A stretch of DNA of 64,000 bases from Lineus longissimus. Its lineage: Eukaryota > Nemertea > Pilidiophora > Heteronemertea > Lineidae. A program made the position numbers and the translations under genes. Positions 35,401 to 47,263 of this stretch are shown piece by piece. The notes beneath the pieces were generated by a model. It made no database searches and was not told where the DNA came from. It saw only the letters and a program-made list of their open reading frames with translations. Location of the stretch: assembly GCF_910592395.1 (NCBI RefSeq), contig NC_088314.1, forward strand, positions 16,281,998 through 16,345,997. Reading direction: 5' to 3'. The stretch's first letter is position 1. Each line of letters opens with the position of its first letter.

Positions 35401-37437
35401 ACAATCTGGCAGTGCCACGGAGCGGCAGCCAAAGTTTTGCTGGTACTACACAGAGACGTAAAATACCAAACGCAGGTCGGATTACCCATCGGTTTATCCA
35501 TGTCTCGTTGACCACGAATCGAAAAAATTATTCTGATATGAAGCCAGAGAGCCTTGCCCATCCCCGACCAAAAAGCTAGCTTCGGGCCTGAGTGCTCGCA
35601 CTTTTGGTGGGCTAAACCCTCAGTTTACAAAGTGATTATAGTTCTGACAAGCAAAAACCTAAACCCAATTAAATTACCTTCTGTTGTCCAAAAATATCCT
35701 CGTAAAAGAACAGTTTTTACACCCCCTACACAAATATTCTTTCCAGTGCGATTATTCGCCTCTCTACGCCGTTTCAAGTAAAATCTTGAAAGCCACCAGT
35801 GAAATCCTGAGAGATAGCGCGGCATTCATTAATGCGAGTGCCGACACTTACGTGGTGCTAACCCCGGGGCCCTAATTGAAATTATGCAAGAGATGGTGGT
35901 TTAGACGCTAGAAGACAGCGGAGACGTTTATTAAATCGGATCAGGAGAAATTAAACCAAAAGAAAGGATGCGGCGGATCAAGTAAATCGTGTTTGAAGTT
36001 TTATCAATACGGCGGGAATTGGAGATTTTTTTTCTCAAACTAGAAGCAATATAAATTGTCTCACCAACAATCTCTGTTAAGGCTATTAATTAGAATAAAT
36101 CTCCATGCTATCTTGAAAGTTACCCTCCGGCAATTTCCCTGATTAGACCATGTTAATTTGGCTTGATGAGTGCTGTTTCTTATGTTTGAGATACGTGCAT
36201 ATTTTAAGAATAGGAATTAAGCCCGGAAATGTTCAACTTTGATTATCTGCAAATTATTGTTGGAGACGACTCGCATACCAACACATACTTAGCTAAATTA
36301 CTGTCACTATTTAAAGTGCTTTTCCCCGGCATGCAAATATTCCACAAGTGTATATTTTAGAGGGCGGTGACATAAGCCCCCAGTACCGCACCCATCTGGT
36401 ATGCGCCGATAAAGACCGAATATATCCTATATTGATCGTCCCCATACGGATGGTGTCCCGTGTGATCTGTCACTGATTATCATTTCCGAGATATACAACA
36501 AAAATACGTTGTTCACTAATTGTTTGTGATCATCAATCAGTAAACTACTAGTATCAGAAAACTAATAAAATGGATAAAGCGACCCAAACATATACATGTA
36601 CCACCGGGGACTTTACCCACACTGACCGATATTTATGCCAACTTCTGGCCCATGTCATTTGAAAACAACTCAGCATATGAGTAAAGAGAAAAGTCGGGAT
36701 ATCTAAATTATAAGCTCTTGTTATGGAAAACAATTATTGCGTATTGCTTTGAAAATCTTTACAAATTCAAACAACGAAATATCCGTTCGGGCACCGTCCA
36801 TTTCGGAGAGTTTCAACCACATCGGCGTATATTTGGATGGGCGCGCCACAACTTTCTACTTCCTTGTCCTTAATTCTGATGTCGAACATGACCTAGTGCT
36901 GTGATGAAAACGCATAATAGAGCACCTTCATCATTACTGAGTTGCACGGCGAATGATTCCCCGGTGTTTGATTATAATTTCCAAATCCGTCTCAAAAGAA
37001 CAAAGTCATACATGTACTTAATCGCTATTCCATACCCATTTATCCTGTCAATGTTGGGGTAAGTATCTAGTGTGATTAACATGAAGTACACACTTATTTT
37101 AACCTTCAGCACTGGATCTAGATTCTCCAGTACTTTATAGCACAGGCAACTGCAAGCGCTTGGCAAGAGACTGAAAAACGTAAAAAATAAAACACCTAAT
37201 CGACGCACGATTGTTCTTTTTTATGCACTCTCCTTCCAAGAAGCACTCAAGAACCTGGGATCGAGAATCGAATGGCCATTTCCTTGAAAACCCTTTAGCA
37301 AGCACAGCAAGTCGCGTTGCAAAGGACATCAGCTCATCGTGACAAGATTGATAGGTAACGAAAAGCTCGACTGTCTCGGAGATAGAGAGTAGAAAGAAAC
37401 AAAACCGTTCTCACCCTCTCGTACTAGGAAAATAACA
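35401..37437. other. no supported gene
   Basis: About 2 kb with small frames on both strands and no recognisable domain, RNA or repeat pair. Confidence 0.5.
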
Positions 37438-37710
37438 CTAAATGTTGACCGCCTTTTTGACCAAATGGAAGAAGGGCCATCCATTATATGGTATGAAAGT
37501 AACTACCGCGGCCACCTCACCAGACAGAGCTACCTTTGCCCCTGCAACACCAAATCGATGAGCATCGACCAGTTTTCGACAAGTAACGATGCCCAGACCT
37601 GGCAGCCTTGGGGGAGGAATTTTGGCGATCGGGAACCTGTGCGCGTCAATGACACTTACGGTGACCATGCAGTACATGGCTTTCACCACTCGAAGAGGAT
37701 TGTATGTGCC
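37438..37710 (-). CDS. possible coding segment, unknown
   Basis: The minus-strand frame is open from about 37710 to 37438, with alanine/valine-rich stretches (GVAGAKVALSGEVAAVVTF). A strong donor-like ACC|GTAAGT lies in it at about 37659. The region is more GC-rich than its surroundings and is also open on the + strand (37465-37857), so the coding strand is not certain. No domain recognised. Confidence 0.2.
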   Translation of the reverse strand, partial: GTYNPLRVVKAMYCMVTVSVIDAHRFPIAKIPPPRLPGLGIVTCRKLVDAHRFGVAGAKVALSGEVAAVVTFIPYNGWPFFHLVKKAVNI

Positions 37711-38935
37711 TCACTTTCATTATGTTTTAATTGGCGGCATTGTTTACTTATCTCAGTTGTGTTTCATACATACAAACTCTTCACAACTGTACGGGGAAAT
37801 TTTTATTACTTAAAAAAAACCGACCCAATGCCACAACTGTGCATGCAAGTCACATGAGGAATTTCCAATTTGACCTATTAGCTCTTGCCTATAGCCCCCC
37901 CCCCTTTAAAGTCATGTTCTTAAGTGAAGAACCCCTTTAGAAAACTAGCCCCATTTGAAAATGGCAATGAAGTCAGGCTGATAACCTAACTATACTTGAT
38001 ATCGCACAAAAAAAACAACTTGAACTTATAATCAAGGAAAATTGCAGTGCGCTTGTAAGGCCGTCGCCCTTGTAGAGTTTGCCTGAAGTGGCTGCCATTC
38101 TCCTAACATGAGGACAATAGGAAGGCACTTCGCTAGACTCATTTCACCCCAATCAAATGCGATTATCATGTCTTCTTCCCAAGATGAAAAAGAAATACTG
38201 ACCCCATTTGCCGAGTAATGACATCCGATACCAGCTTATCCAGCCCTGTCAGATATCGCGCATGCAGAGATCTCATGATCAAACGCCTCGCGCCTCGAAT
38301 GATTGTTGTACTTGTCCATAGTGCTTCTTTCTTACATGCGTCATGGATGCTAGTATATTGAAGACGTCATTTAGATGTCAAGGAGAGAATGATCTATTCA
38401 TGAATCATTAATTTCTTACGGAATGGCAAATCTCTAGGATATACTGTCCGCGAATGGCCAAAACAAACGTGATTGAAACTGTATAGGGTGGGCTTGAACT
38501 GTACGCGATTGCTACAACGCACGCATTTAGACGGCTTCGTTATTTACGCCTCATTACAAACTGAAACACACTAACAAAGGATTTGGTTTTTCGATAACGC
38601 ATGCTCAGTGCGATTCAAGCAAAATCGCGTTCAATACACGGTAAGTGTCCTACGAATGCGATTTTGCCTGAATCGATCAACAGCGCATGCGTCATCGCAA
38701 AGCAAAAGCACGAACCTTTTCAAAGTATATATGGGAAGTCCTAGCATGGGACTAGCATGGGAATTATACCTCGATCCGTGATTCAGTTTACGGAACAGTG
38801 TTTCGCTCTATTTTTGGCCGCTTTTATTCTTTCACTTCATGATTCATTCAAACAGCGAATAGATGCATAATTGACAGCCTATAAATCAGTTGGGTGGTTT
38901 ATCAGACTTTCAATAAGTTATCTTTTTTCAAAAAA
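37711..38935. other. no gene seen; possible promoter region
   Basis: A C run lies at about 37896. The motif GCTCTTGCCTATAGCCCCC at 37880-37900 recurs in similar form at 44350 and 47217. A TATA-like AGTATATATGGG lies at about 38725, some 210 bases before the small frame at 38936; a link between them is only a possibility. Confidence 0.4.
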
Positions 38936-39124
38936 ATGTCGACTACTGATAACCATCATTGGGCAGATCGTTTTGTTTACGAATTACAGACTGTTGAAAC
39001 AGGTGTATTTTTCTTCCCGTGGGTTGACAGTATCTACCGTGTTTACACAGGAGGACGGGCAATAGAAGTGAAAATGTGGAAATGTGGCTTTATTCAAAGC
39101 GTATTACATGCCCGATGGTCTTGA
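38936..39124 (+). CDS. small open frame of unknown function (62 aa)
   Basis: 62 residues from an ATG preceded by A-rich sequence. The composition is aromatic-rich and protein-like (WADRFVYELQ, FFFPWVDSIYRVYTGG, KMWKCG). The frame is open further upstream, to 38894. No signal peptide, domain or poly(A) signal is evident. It could be a terminal exon. Confidence 0.25.
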   Translation: MSTTDNHHWADRFVYELQTVETGVFFFPWVDSIYRVYTGGRAIEVKMWKCGFIQSVLHARWS

Positions 39125-39573
39125 CAATTTTTCAATGAGTTCTCCTAGTGAGCCATAACGCATTCTTGTTCGGCCCAAGGCGGCTTCAGCTGGCGTCTAA
39201 AAGGTCAAAGCATGCCATCTGAAGAGCTTAATCGAATTGTCAAAATAAGCTTGCGGCACAAATCTATTGGGGATAAGATGGGAATTAAGACGACGTATGG
39301 TATGTCTGGGGAAGCATGCGTAGAAGTTACACTAACCCCGGGTTAGCAATATCATTATGATAACGATTATAACCTCCACCAAGAAAGACAATTTGCAAAT
39401 TCGTTCATAGCACGATGGATTTGCAATTGGTGGATGTCCTTTATGCTGGTTTAGAAGAGGGCAGTCGATGACTCATTGCTAGGTGCCATTCGACCATGTT
39501 ATGAAAGTTGTCATTGGAGAAACAGTTTCATCTTGACCAAACTTATTGGCTCTAACATCAAATGCATGATTGT
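39125..39573. other. no gene seen
   Basis: Nothing recognised. Confidence 0.5.
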
Positions 39574-39874
39574 TATGCATAGACAAAGTGCATTGTAGAC
39601 ATTTTGACCATATATACGTTAATCTTAACATGCTTAAAGTGAAACAAATAACACATTTTTCGAGAGAAAAAAATATAATTTTTAAAAAATTGTCTTTGTT
39701 CATAGAAGTTTGAACATTATGTGTTTGACTTTGGCCCTTGCTCAACATTTAAACCCCACCGTACGTTGAGATGAAAGCATTTTCAAAAATCACATAATTT
39801 TTTAACATATTTCATACCCCAAGATAAACGTCTGCTATGGGCAATTCATATGCAGTGGACTTTGTCTATGCATT
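39574..39874. mobile_element. possible inverted-repeat element, ~300 bp
   Basis: ATGCATAGACAAAGTGCATTG at the left recurs inverted at the right as ATGCATAGACAAAGTCCACT, giving about 18 matched bases around an AT-rich interior of ~260 bp. No clean target duplication was found. Confidence 0.4.
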
Positions 39875-40839
39875 ACAGGACATTGGCAATGCATTACTAT
39901 GCGTCGTTGAACACAACATGCATGAGTAACGGAAGTGCAAATAAGTTCAGAAATGCTTGTAATGTTATTTTTTCCTGTTTCAGTCAGAAGCACCTAATTC
40001 TTCAAGCGACATGTAAATACACATTCTGGTGTTTCCCGGCTGAAAGTCGTCGCTCATATCATCACCTCATAATAATTATTCATCGTCCCCATCAAATCGA
40101 ATCGCTGATCAGTAATACCAATTCGCAGTTGGCAGCCATGCGATACCTAACTAGTAGTTAGTACGTCGTTGTGATTGCTAAATGTATTACGCCAGAAATA
40201 CATAGGAATTCATGTTTTATAAACATATAACTCAATCGAATATTGAAGTTGAGTCCGAGTGTCTTGTTTGCGATTTGCATCTTCCAATTATTGTTCCTTG
40301 ATTCAATACCCAAAGCATCTGTTGCATTTTACATCAGTTAAAATACTCTCTGAGTACCTGTAACCGAAAAATCATTCACTCTTTGACGATTAAACTACTG
40401 CCGGTATATCGTTTTAAACTGTTTCTGTCTCTGACCGTTCTCTGACCCCTCATTGTTTGGAGTACGCTAAAAACAGAGTGATACGTTTCTCTCAATGTCT
40501 CCTTAACTACAAGAAACTTTTTTCGAGATGTTTAGTTTTGGGAATGCTCAAAATGGTAAACAGTCAAATACGCAACACTGCAGTGCTACGATATTCACGA
40601 AACCTCTCTATATGTTAGGGTGCCAGTTGTCTAGATATAATGCATTGTCGATTTTAGACGAATTCGAAAATCTACTTTAAACTAATTGAACTAATCATGG
40701 AGAGCACCTGGTGTTCTAGAAATGTAAGTTGAGTCAAATCTATTCCAAATTCGGGGGAGTCGTCATCCATCAATCGATTATTTCAAATTTGCCGTAAGAA
40801 TAATTTTTTTGATAAACGCGGAGTAGCCCAGTGTCGATC
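39875..40839. other. no gene seen
   Basis: The frame 39850-40161 overlaps the inverted repeat and shows no domain. Confidence 0.5.
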
Positions 40840-41085
40840 ATGACTCATATTCCATATAAATGTACACGGTGTGGGGAAAAAAGTCTTGCTGCTTATAAAG
40901 TTAAAGTTAAGACAACAAATTCTTTGAAGTGCGAGGCAATGGACAGAATAACGCATGAAAATCATTCCTGGGTGGCTTGGTCAAAACCTGCCACCCATTA
41001 TGAGCTGTCTATGAGAATCCAGTTGAGTGAACATCAATTCGTGGAAGTAAACATAAATCCTACTGCTACTTTTTACTTTCCATGA
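40840..41085 (+). CDS. small cysteine/histidine protein or terminal exon (81 aa)
   Basis: 81 residues from the ATG at 40840. An acceptor-like TAGCCCAG immediately precedes it (about 40824-40831), so it may be a last exon. The N-terminal CTRCGEK motif (C-x2-C), a later KCE cysteine and the HENHSW histidines could hold one zinc ion. The C-terminal half has alternating hydrophobic residues, as in beta strands (YELSMRIQLSEHQFVEVNIN), and ends in aromatics. I cannot assign a family. No AATAAA follows at a usual distance. Confidence 0.35.
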   Translation: MTHIPYKCTRCGEKSLAAYKVKVKTTNSLKCEAMDRITHENHSWVAWSKPATHYELSMRIQLSEHQFVEVNINPTATFYFP

Positions 41086-42023
41086 AACCACTTTTGAAAA
41101 ATAGTTATTTTGAAAAAAACGTTATTTAACTTAGCAAGACTACATTTACACCCAGAACTTCTCTTCCTGATATTCCGATCTACTGCGATAAATTTCTTCC
41201 TTGATTGAAATTTTTTTCAAGTGGACGATTTATTTGAATTGCATCCATATTTTCTAACATCAGTCTAGATTATTTTGCGGTCTGGTGGTTCACGCGAGAC
41301 TACGACTCAGTTCATATTTCTTCAAGAGTGAGATATACACTAGTCTGTTTTATTGTTTGTTTGCACAGCACGTGAAAAGTCTTTTGCAGCCCACGTAAAA
41401 AGCCTTGTGATAGATAACAAAATTTGCCATTCTATCCATCAGAGAGGGGGCTCTGGTAGCACTCGCTCATACACCAGCATTGTGAATCACGCGACAAACT
41501 ACACATTGTAAGTTGTTCCGCTGTGTTCGATCAGCTTCAGTGAAAATACAATGGAATCAGCTCATTTTTACTTCGGTGACCGAGGGTTTCAAACGGTAAC
41601 TTCACCCTTGTCGTGGTGATAAGCACGGTCCAATTCCATCGAGTTTTGATGAAGCAAAATAACGCAGAATAAGTTACAATGTGTAGGATGTCAGGTAAAT
41701 CACCAGACTGCACATAGTTATGCACAGTCCTTAGGAGGCAGGTATGGGTAATTTTAGAGAGCTTGTATTTGTATCACATAAGAATCATCCCTTCAATAGT
41801 TTGGTGGCAAAAGAGAATATCAAAGGCGCATAACAGCTTAAACTAGTCGGACTTTTGTCTGATAAATCAAGAAAAAATTTGAGAAACTGTTACGAAGTCG
41901 GAAAAAACCTCCTACCAGTGATAGTTCATAAGTGACGCGAGGAGATGGAAAGCTACAGAATTCAATGTAAACTAACCTCTTCATCAGAAAATGAAATGAC
42001 GGAATTATGGCAATTCCAGATGA
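41086..42023. other. no gene seen (possible intron)
   Basis: Nothing recognised before the candidate exon at 42024. Confidence 0.45.
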
Positions 42024-42323
42024 TTGAAATTCATCATAACTGCTCTGAATAGTGAGAACGAACTTGTAAGAACTTTTGCAACTCTTGCAATTAATGGCAG
42101 TCGATCAAATGTGGGGAGAAACTTAAATGTGATTTGTGGACAACTTGGTATTAATAAGCATAACCTACTCAAGGTAGACGAGATTAAGCGGCTGCATGAG
42201 GTCCAAACTAATGACACTGCGAAAATACTTAACGCGGTGTTAAAGATGAGGGACAGAAGCGACTACAGGATATTCGAGCAAAATGAAATGATAGATGTGA
42301 TTACCTGGCTGGCCTATTCGTGA
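42024..42323 (+). CDS. terminal exon B, death-fold-like, paralogous to 26297-26515
   Basis: The frame is open for 99 codons from a TGA at 42021 to the stop at 42323, with no ATG near its start, so it should be a last exon. The likely acceptor is CTCTGAATAG at about 42052, leaving about 90 codons, which is the size of one death-fold domain. It is helical in pattern: ELVRTFATLAI, then NLNVICGQLGI, then EIKRLHEVQ, then AKILNAVLKMRDRSDY, then EMIDVITWL. The last 65 residues align without large gaps to the frame at 26297-26515. AATAAA signals follow 124 bases after the stop. No family can be named with certainty; a death or death-effector fold is an inference from helix pattern and from the neighbours. 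Confidence 0.45.
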   Translation: MKFIITALNSENELVRTFATLAINGSRSNVGRNLNVICGQLGINKHNLLKVDEIKRLHEVQTNDTAKILNAVLKMRDRSDYRIFEQNEMIDVITWLAYS

Positions 42324-42446
42324 TCAAAATATAGTGTAATCGGTGTAACCTATTGTACTTTTTACATCACACCAACATGAATATACGCACGCTACGCGAA
42401 ATTCCCACCTATATTTTCAATTGGTCTCACAATATGTGTACGACTA

Positions 42447-42462
42447 AATAAAATAAATAAAG
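42447..42462 (+). promoter_or_regulatory. polyadenylation signals of exon B
   Basis: Overlapping AATAAA hexamers in an A-rich run 124 bases after the stop at 42323, mirroring the arrangement after the frame at 26297-26515. Confidence 0.5.
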
Positions 42463-43959
42463 TAAAATAAAATGAATTACAAGTAACTTGCTTTATGTCA
42501 AGTCAAGGCCGATCCACCCACTTAATTATTTAAGATTGCGCACATAAGGCCTCGCGAATAGGAGTTTGTCCAGATAAGTGTGGCGTGTTCATCAAGGCAT
42601 GGTCATTCAACACGCTATTGTTGATATGTCTATTGTCAAGTATAGATTTATAGAGAAGAATGAATATCTCAAAATAACTCCATAAATTTTTTAAATCGCA
42701 TGGTGCTCAGTAGCAATTGACCCCCTAGCCATTTGCAGGAATGGCTATTACGGCAGGACCAATACGAACAAAATGATACCTCTCTCATCGTTATACTTGC
42801 TATAACAATTGAGCTACTTCGATTTTTGTAAAAGGCCCAAACTATGCACATTGATATATTTTCTATTTTCTTCATTGATCACGTATAGATGGGCACTCAA
42901 CCTTTTTTTGATTTTTCAAAGAAATCAATTTTCAATCAGTCCGCTGAACACATTTTGTTTGCAGGGAATATTTAGTACGGGGTTGTAATAAAATTACTCA
43001 GACAGAAGTAATCCGATAAGTTCAACGGTTAATGAATTAGAGCTTATTTAATTACAAAATGCCCCCTATATTCAAAATTAGAACAAAGTGCTAGTATTTC
43101 TAATCAATAGCTATTAAAACTCCTTCTTTTAAAAATCCATATTTGCTATTGTATATGTTCCTTTGATCCCACATACACCATGGTTAGAAGCCATACGAAG
43201 TCCTTGTTAATTCAGCGTCAAACTAGGATGAATATGCACTATAATATAACGAACAACATTTAACGCAACATCAGTTTTGTCAGCTAATATTGAATCCATG
43301 CAATAACATGCATACTGTTGTCAAAACAACCAATTAAAAGACAACGCTAGTGTGTGAACGAGCAAACAATTAGCCAGAATGTATTAAATCATCTTCAGTA
43401 TGATTGCCCGGAAAAAATTGCCCGCAATTTGAAAGCGGGTGCGGATCACTCGTTTCTCAACTCATTTTGGTTCACAAAATGAAATAAATCATTGCAAACT
43501 TGCGAGCGAGAAGTGTAATTCTAGTGTCTGAGAATATGACATAAAATCAATCATCTCGTAAAATACATTCAATGGTTTGGTGCAACACTGTTGGTACATT
43601 ACACGTTGCGTTTAAATATTCCCGAATCAAGCTAACTAAAAACTGGAAAATGAACCATAGGTTACTCAAAGTCGCCTGTAGGGGTCCCTCTTATCAAACA
43701 GAAGATCGGCACTGTTCAGTTTGAATCGGCGAATCCAGGAATTTGGAAAAGCCCCACTGCCGGAATGCACAGACGCTTCCTTTTGTTCCATTTACTGGGT
43801 CATCATTGAAAATTATTCCCAGGGCTTTCGGCCAAGGATGGGAGTCCACGCAAGCTATTCATGTTTCTCACTTGGTGGGGTCTTTAACCTGCCCTAGCAT
43901 AGACACCAGATACACGGAACCTCGTTTTCAGGTCTCAATCGGACTGTGATTTGGAGTTC
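42463..43959. other. no gene seen
   Basis: AT-rich. AAAGTCGCC(T)GTAGGGGTCCC at about 43669-43690 resembles AAAGTCGCCAGTAGAGGTCTC at 47080-47101, a short shared repeat fragment. Confidence 0.45.
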
Positions 43960-44095
43960 CTTAAATCCACGCCGGTTCATCCAGAATACATAAATACAAA
44001 TCCTGGGGTCTCCCTGGGATCGAACACGGGCCCTATTGCGTGTTTAGCCCACGGTGTTAACCACTAGTCTATAAGGCTATAACGCTACCATCTCG
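43960..44095 (-). mobile_element. tRNA-derived SINE head, minus strand
   Basis: Read on the minus strand, TAGTGGTTAACACC (44066-44053) is an A-box-like motif and GTTCGATCCC (about 44024-44015) is a near-consensus B box, at tRNA-like spacing. The T stem does not pair well and the acceptor ends are not clear, so this is a SINE head or tRNA pseudogene and not a functional tRNA. Confidence 0.55.
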
Positions 44096-45217
44096 TTAAT
44101 CATAGGGGCCATTTTGAAATTTAAGTGCCAGCTATGCTATTTCCCTGCATATGAGGGCAAAGATTAGAAGTTGTCACTTGCGTCTTGGGGAGAGTTATTC
44201 AGTATTTGACGAAATTGGGCACGCCCCTCCACGTGCCGCTATTGCCAGTGCACGCTTGACCGAGAGACTTTAAATCAACAAGTTAAGCCAGACCGAGTTC
44301 CTTAACAGTGGACATAGGTCACCAATACAGACTACCAACTGGACACCCAGCTCCTGCCTATAGTCCCCCTTTAACGATGGCTGAGTGAACATCATTTATA
44401 TCGAGTGGCTATATAATGTCAACATGTGTAGAAAACATGATGAATGTCGTGTTGTAAAAAAACAGGATGTGGCGTAGTATTACAGACAGTCATATGGAGA
44501 GGGAATATGTTTGGCTTCTCATCGATTGAATCATATTTGTTATATGGAAACATTAGCAGGTAGAGACGATACAAATGAGAGGTCATGCGCATCATATACG
44601 ACGCCCACTCTGACTTAAACTGTGAGTGAATTACAGTCGTCTGATGACAACTTCACATCAACTGAACAGACAAACACTTTCACACTGATGAACCACGTGT
44701 ACTTGCACCAATGTTATTCAAAGTTTAGGATCAGACCGGTGATTATAAATATAAGGCGAGCGAAAAATGAACAGCTCCGAAATTGCAAAAATACCCTAAC
44801 TTCCAGCTCATCTCTGAAGAAAACTAACAGATAGAATCTTCTGATCAAGTCTTCAAGGTCTCATATGAAAGTGTCAACATTCAACTTTGAATTAGGATCA
44901 ACAAAAAAGAGGTTAACCTAGAGAAGATTCTTAAATATTAAATTTAATCTAGGCTGTTTTTAGGCCCAAATTTGGCTGAAATCTATCCCTCTCCCGGTGC
45001 GGTAGTTTCGGCTCGCTTATACATTTTTGGTGGAAGTCATAAAGTCGTATTCCACGTGGTAGTGGTGGCATAGGACTTGGATAACGATCTTTTATCTTAT
45101 GCACAGGTCCATTTTGAATTTAGAATATGAAGCTTTTCCTCTGAAGCATTCGTCTGGATCATCAAGTTAATTATATCATACAATTTACCGGTCTTTTTCA
45201 TGCTGAATGTACATGTA
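44096..45217. other. no supported gene
   Basis: CTCCTGCCTATAGTCCCCC at about 44351-44370 is one of three similar short words (37880, 44350, 47217), possibly the tail of a dispersed repeat. Nothing else recognised. Confidence 0.45.
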
Positions 45218-46029
45218 CAGTCCTTCCAGAAAATAAATATCCACAGATTATTTTTAATATCACAGAGATAGAATAAGATAATTGAATGCGGTTTTTAGCA
45301 GAGAATGGTACAGTATATCTAGTTGGTCATGCATCTGTTGCATTTGGACCCAGCTTATCCTGTCTCTTAATTATGTAACAGGCAATTTAAAAAATGTCCA
45401 AAAAGTAACTTTTTCATTTTATTTCATTTTATTTTCGTTCTTTTTCACAATGTATGAGTGAACTATGATGCAACGAATATTTTTTTGCTTTCACTACTAG
45501 AAAATTCCTGATAAATTCTTTAATTTTGAAGATTAGTTTTAGCTCGCTACAGGTGATTGTTTTTTTAGACAGCTGGTGACCTTTGAGAACACCCCCATAG
45601 TCTGCAATGCAGTCAGTCAGGGTCTTAATGGCCAACTCAGCTCATACATGAAGGATTAGGGGTTTTTTATCAAAGGTTATGGAAGAGATTTTAAAAATAA
45701 CATAAAAATCCTAAACAAAAATGTGCATTTGCCATGACTATCGAACACTCTCTATGGAATTGCAATTACCAAAAAATGATGGTCATAAAGCACAGTCCAT
45801 CATGGGCTCATTTGAATTTTTGAAACTCACATGAAATAAAAAAGTGATTTTTTGACCTTTTTTGAAATGCTTGTAACATAATGAAGGGGTGGAATTAGGT
45901 CCAAATACAACAGATATATGACCAACTAAATATACCATACTCTGCCGAAAACCCCATTCAAATATCTAATTTGTTATCTCTGTGATATTTATTTTAAAAA
46001 CCGTGAACATTTACTTTCTGGAAGGACTG
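45218..46029. mobile_element. Tc1/mariner-like element with long terminal repeats, 812 bp
   Basis: Both ends begin CAGTCCTTCCAGAAA and are flanked by TA (45216-45217, 46030-46031). The inverted similarity continues inward for more than 200 bp with landmarks AATATCACAGAGATA, TTGAATG.GGTTTT, GCAGAGTATGGTA-like, AGTTGGTCAT and ATCTGTTG.ATTTGGACC, then decays. The middle contains a minus-strand frame (45429-45635) with no transposase triad that I can see. It is a non-autonomous element mobilised by a TA-targeting transposase. Confidence 0.75.
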
Positions 46030-46429
46030 TACATATACATGTACGGTAGATGCGGCCCCCTGCATAGGCGATAATTAGTACTGCCGGTTTCAATTCAATT
46101 ATCGCTTCCTCCATCTTTCCTATATGGTTACATTGATCAATGTTCGCTATTACAAACCTGGGATGTACATTCCGGGTTTGTATAACACCGTGGCCCTAGT
46201 ATTCAAGATGCCACCGAAGAGTGGATTGACGAATTAAATGGCGAGTCTGTTCAAATTAATTATTACATAATTGACCCATTAGAGCTTTTAATCTCTGGAT
46301 CTACAGAAATGGGTCGAAAAGGGGAGACATTTCATTATCTGAAACCGGCATGGATTCCTTTTATGAGACACTAGATATGATTAGTGCGTAAAGTACAAAT
46401 TCCTGTTTTCAGCTCGTACGTTCAGTAAT
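46030..46429. other. no gene seen
   Basis: Short stretch between repeats; nothing recognised. Confidence 0.5.
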
Positions 46430-46500
46430 TTCGATGCTTCAGTGGGTGACACCTCCTAACCGAGGGGCCCGGATTCGATTTCTGGTGGTCAACATTTTTC
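46430..46500 (+). mobile_element. tRNA-like SINE head
   Basis: A-box-like AGTGGGTGACACC at 46441-46453 and B-box-like GGATTCGATTTC at 46471-46482, in tRNA-like order and spacing. No cloverleaf could be closed by eye, so it is a repeat-derived pol III promoter. Confidence 0.45.
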
Positions 46501-47263
46501 CGATGAGATTGATTGACAAGTTTCAAGAATGACGGGAGGTGGTGAATCTAAAATCGTGGGGGGGGGGCATATTTCTACGTTGTTCACCGGTCCCAAAATT
46601 CGTTCTCGTTTTACAAATATTTGAAAATATTATGTCCGCGGATGTAACCGTAGAAAAGATTGCCCAATAACTCGCATGGACATAAACTGAGCCCCCTCCT
46701 CCTTCATTTTGTTATTTTTGGTGTGATCATCCATGTTCATCGATTATTGCGTTCTTAATAACGATTAGTGCTATATTAAACTTATTCTGGGCTAAAATCG
46801 TTTTCTAAAAACATCAGGAGATGATTTTATGTTTATATATATTTCGCTTATTGTGAACACAGAGTGATAGACAGGCGCTGTATCTGAGTTGAGACCTGCT
46901 AGCAACATTGGGGGCCCACTGAAACAAATGGCCATACAATAAAATTTAGTAATAATGCATACAGTCTGACCAGATGCTCAGTAAATTATCATAAAATGGT
47001 GAAATGCTGTTATGATGCAGGTATTTTAGCAGAAGGAAGATATCGGCAGGAGCCAAGTGGGCATGATAAAGTTACAGAAAGTCGCCAGTAGAGGTCTCGC
47101 AGTGCGTTGGAACTATTCAGGCTTGTACGAGGAATATATCAATCACTGAAGAAAACCCAACCAAGTCTCTGAACTTTGCTCATAATTCACCTGAGGACCA
47201 CACGTTTGATTCCCTAGCTCCTGCCTACTACCCCCTTGTTTATAACCTTAACCTTTTTGGAAA
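46501..47263. other. no gene seen
   Basis: A G run lies at about 46558-46567. The 160-bp stretch 47080-47240 begins and ends with words shared with the 43.67-44.37 kb region, suggesting a dispersed repeat of which this is the short form. Confidence 0.4.

Noticed and set aside
37465-37857. 130-codon + strand frame opposite the minus-strand candidate
   Set aside because: Both strands are open here because of local base composition; the + frame shows no domain and runs into a homopolymer region.
44010-44093. Possible functional tRNA gene on the minus strand
   Set aside because: A and B boxes are present but the T stem and acceptor stem do not pair, so a SINE head is more likely.
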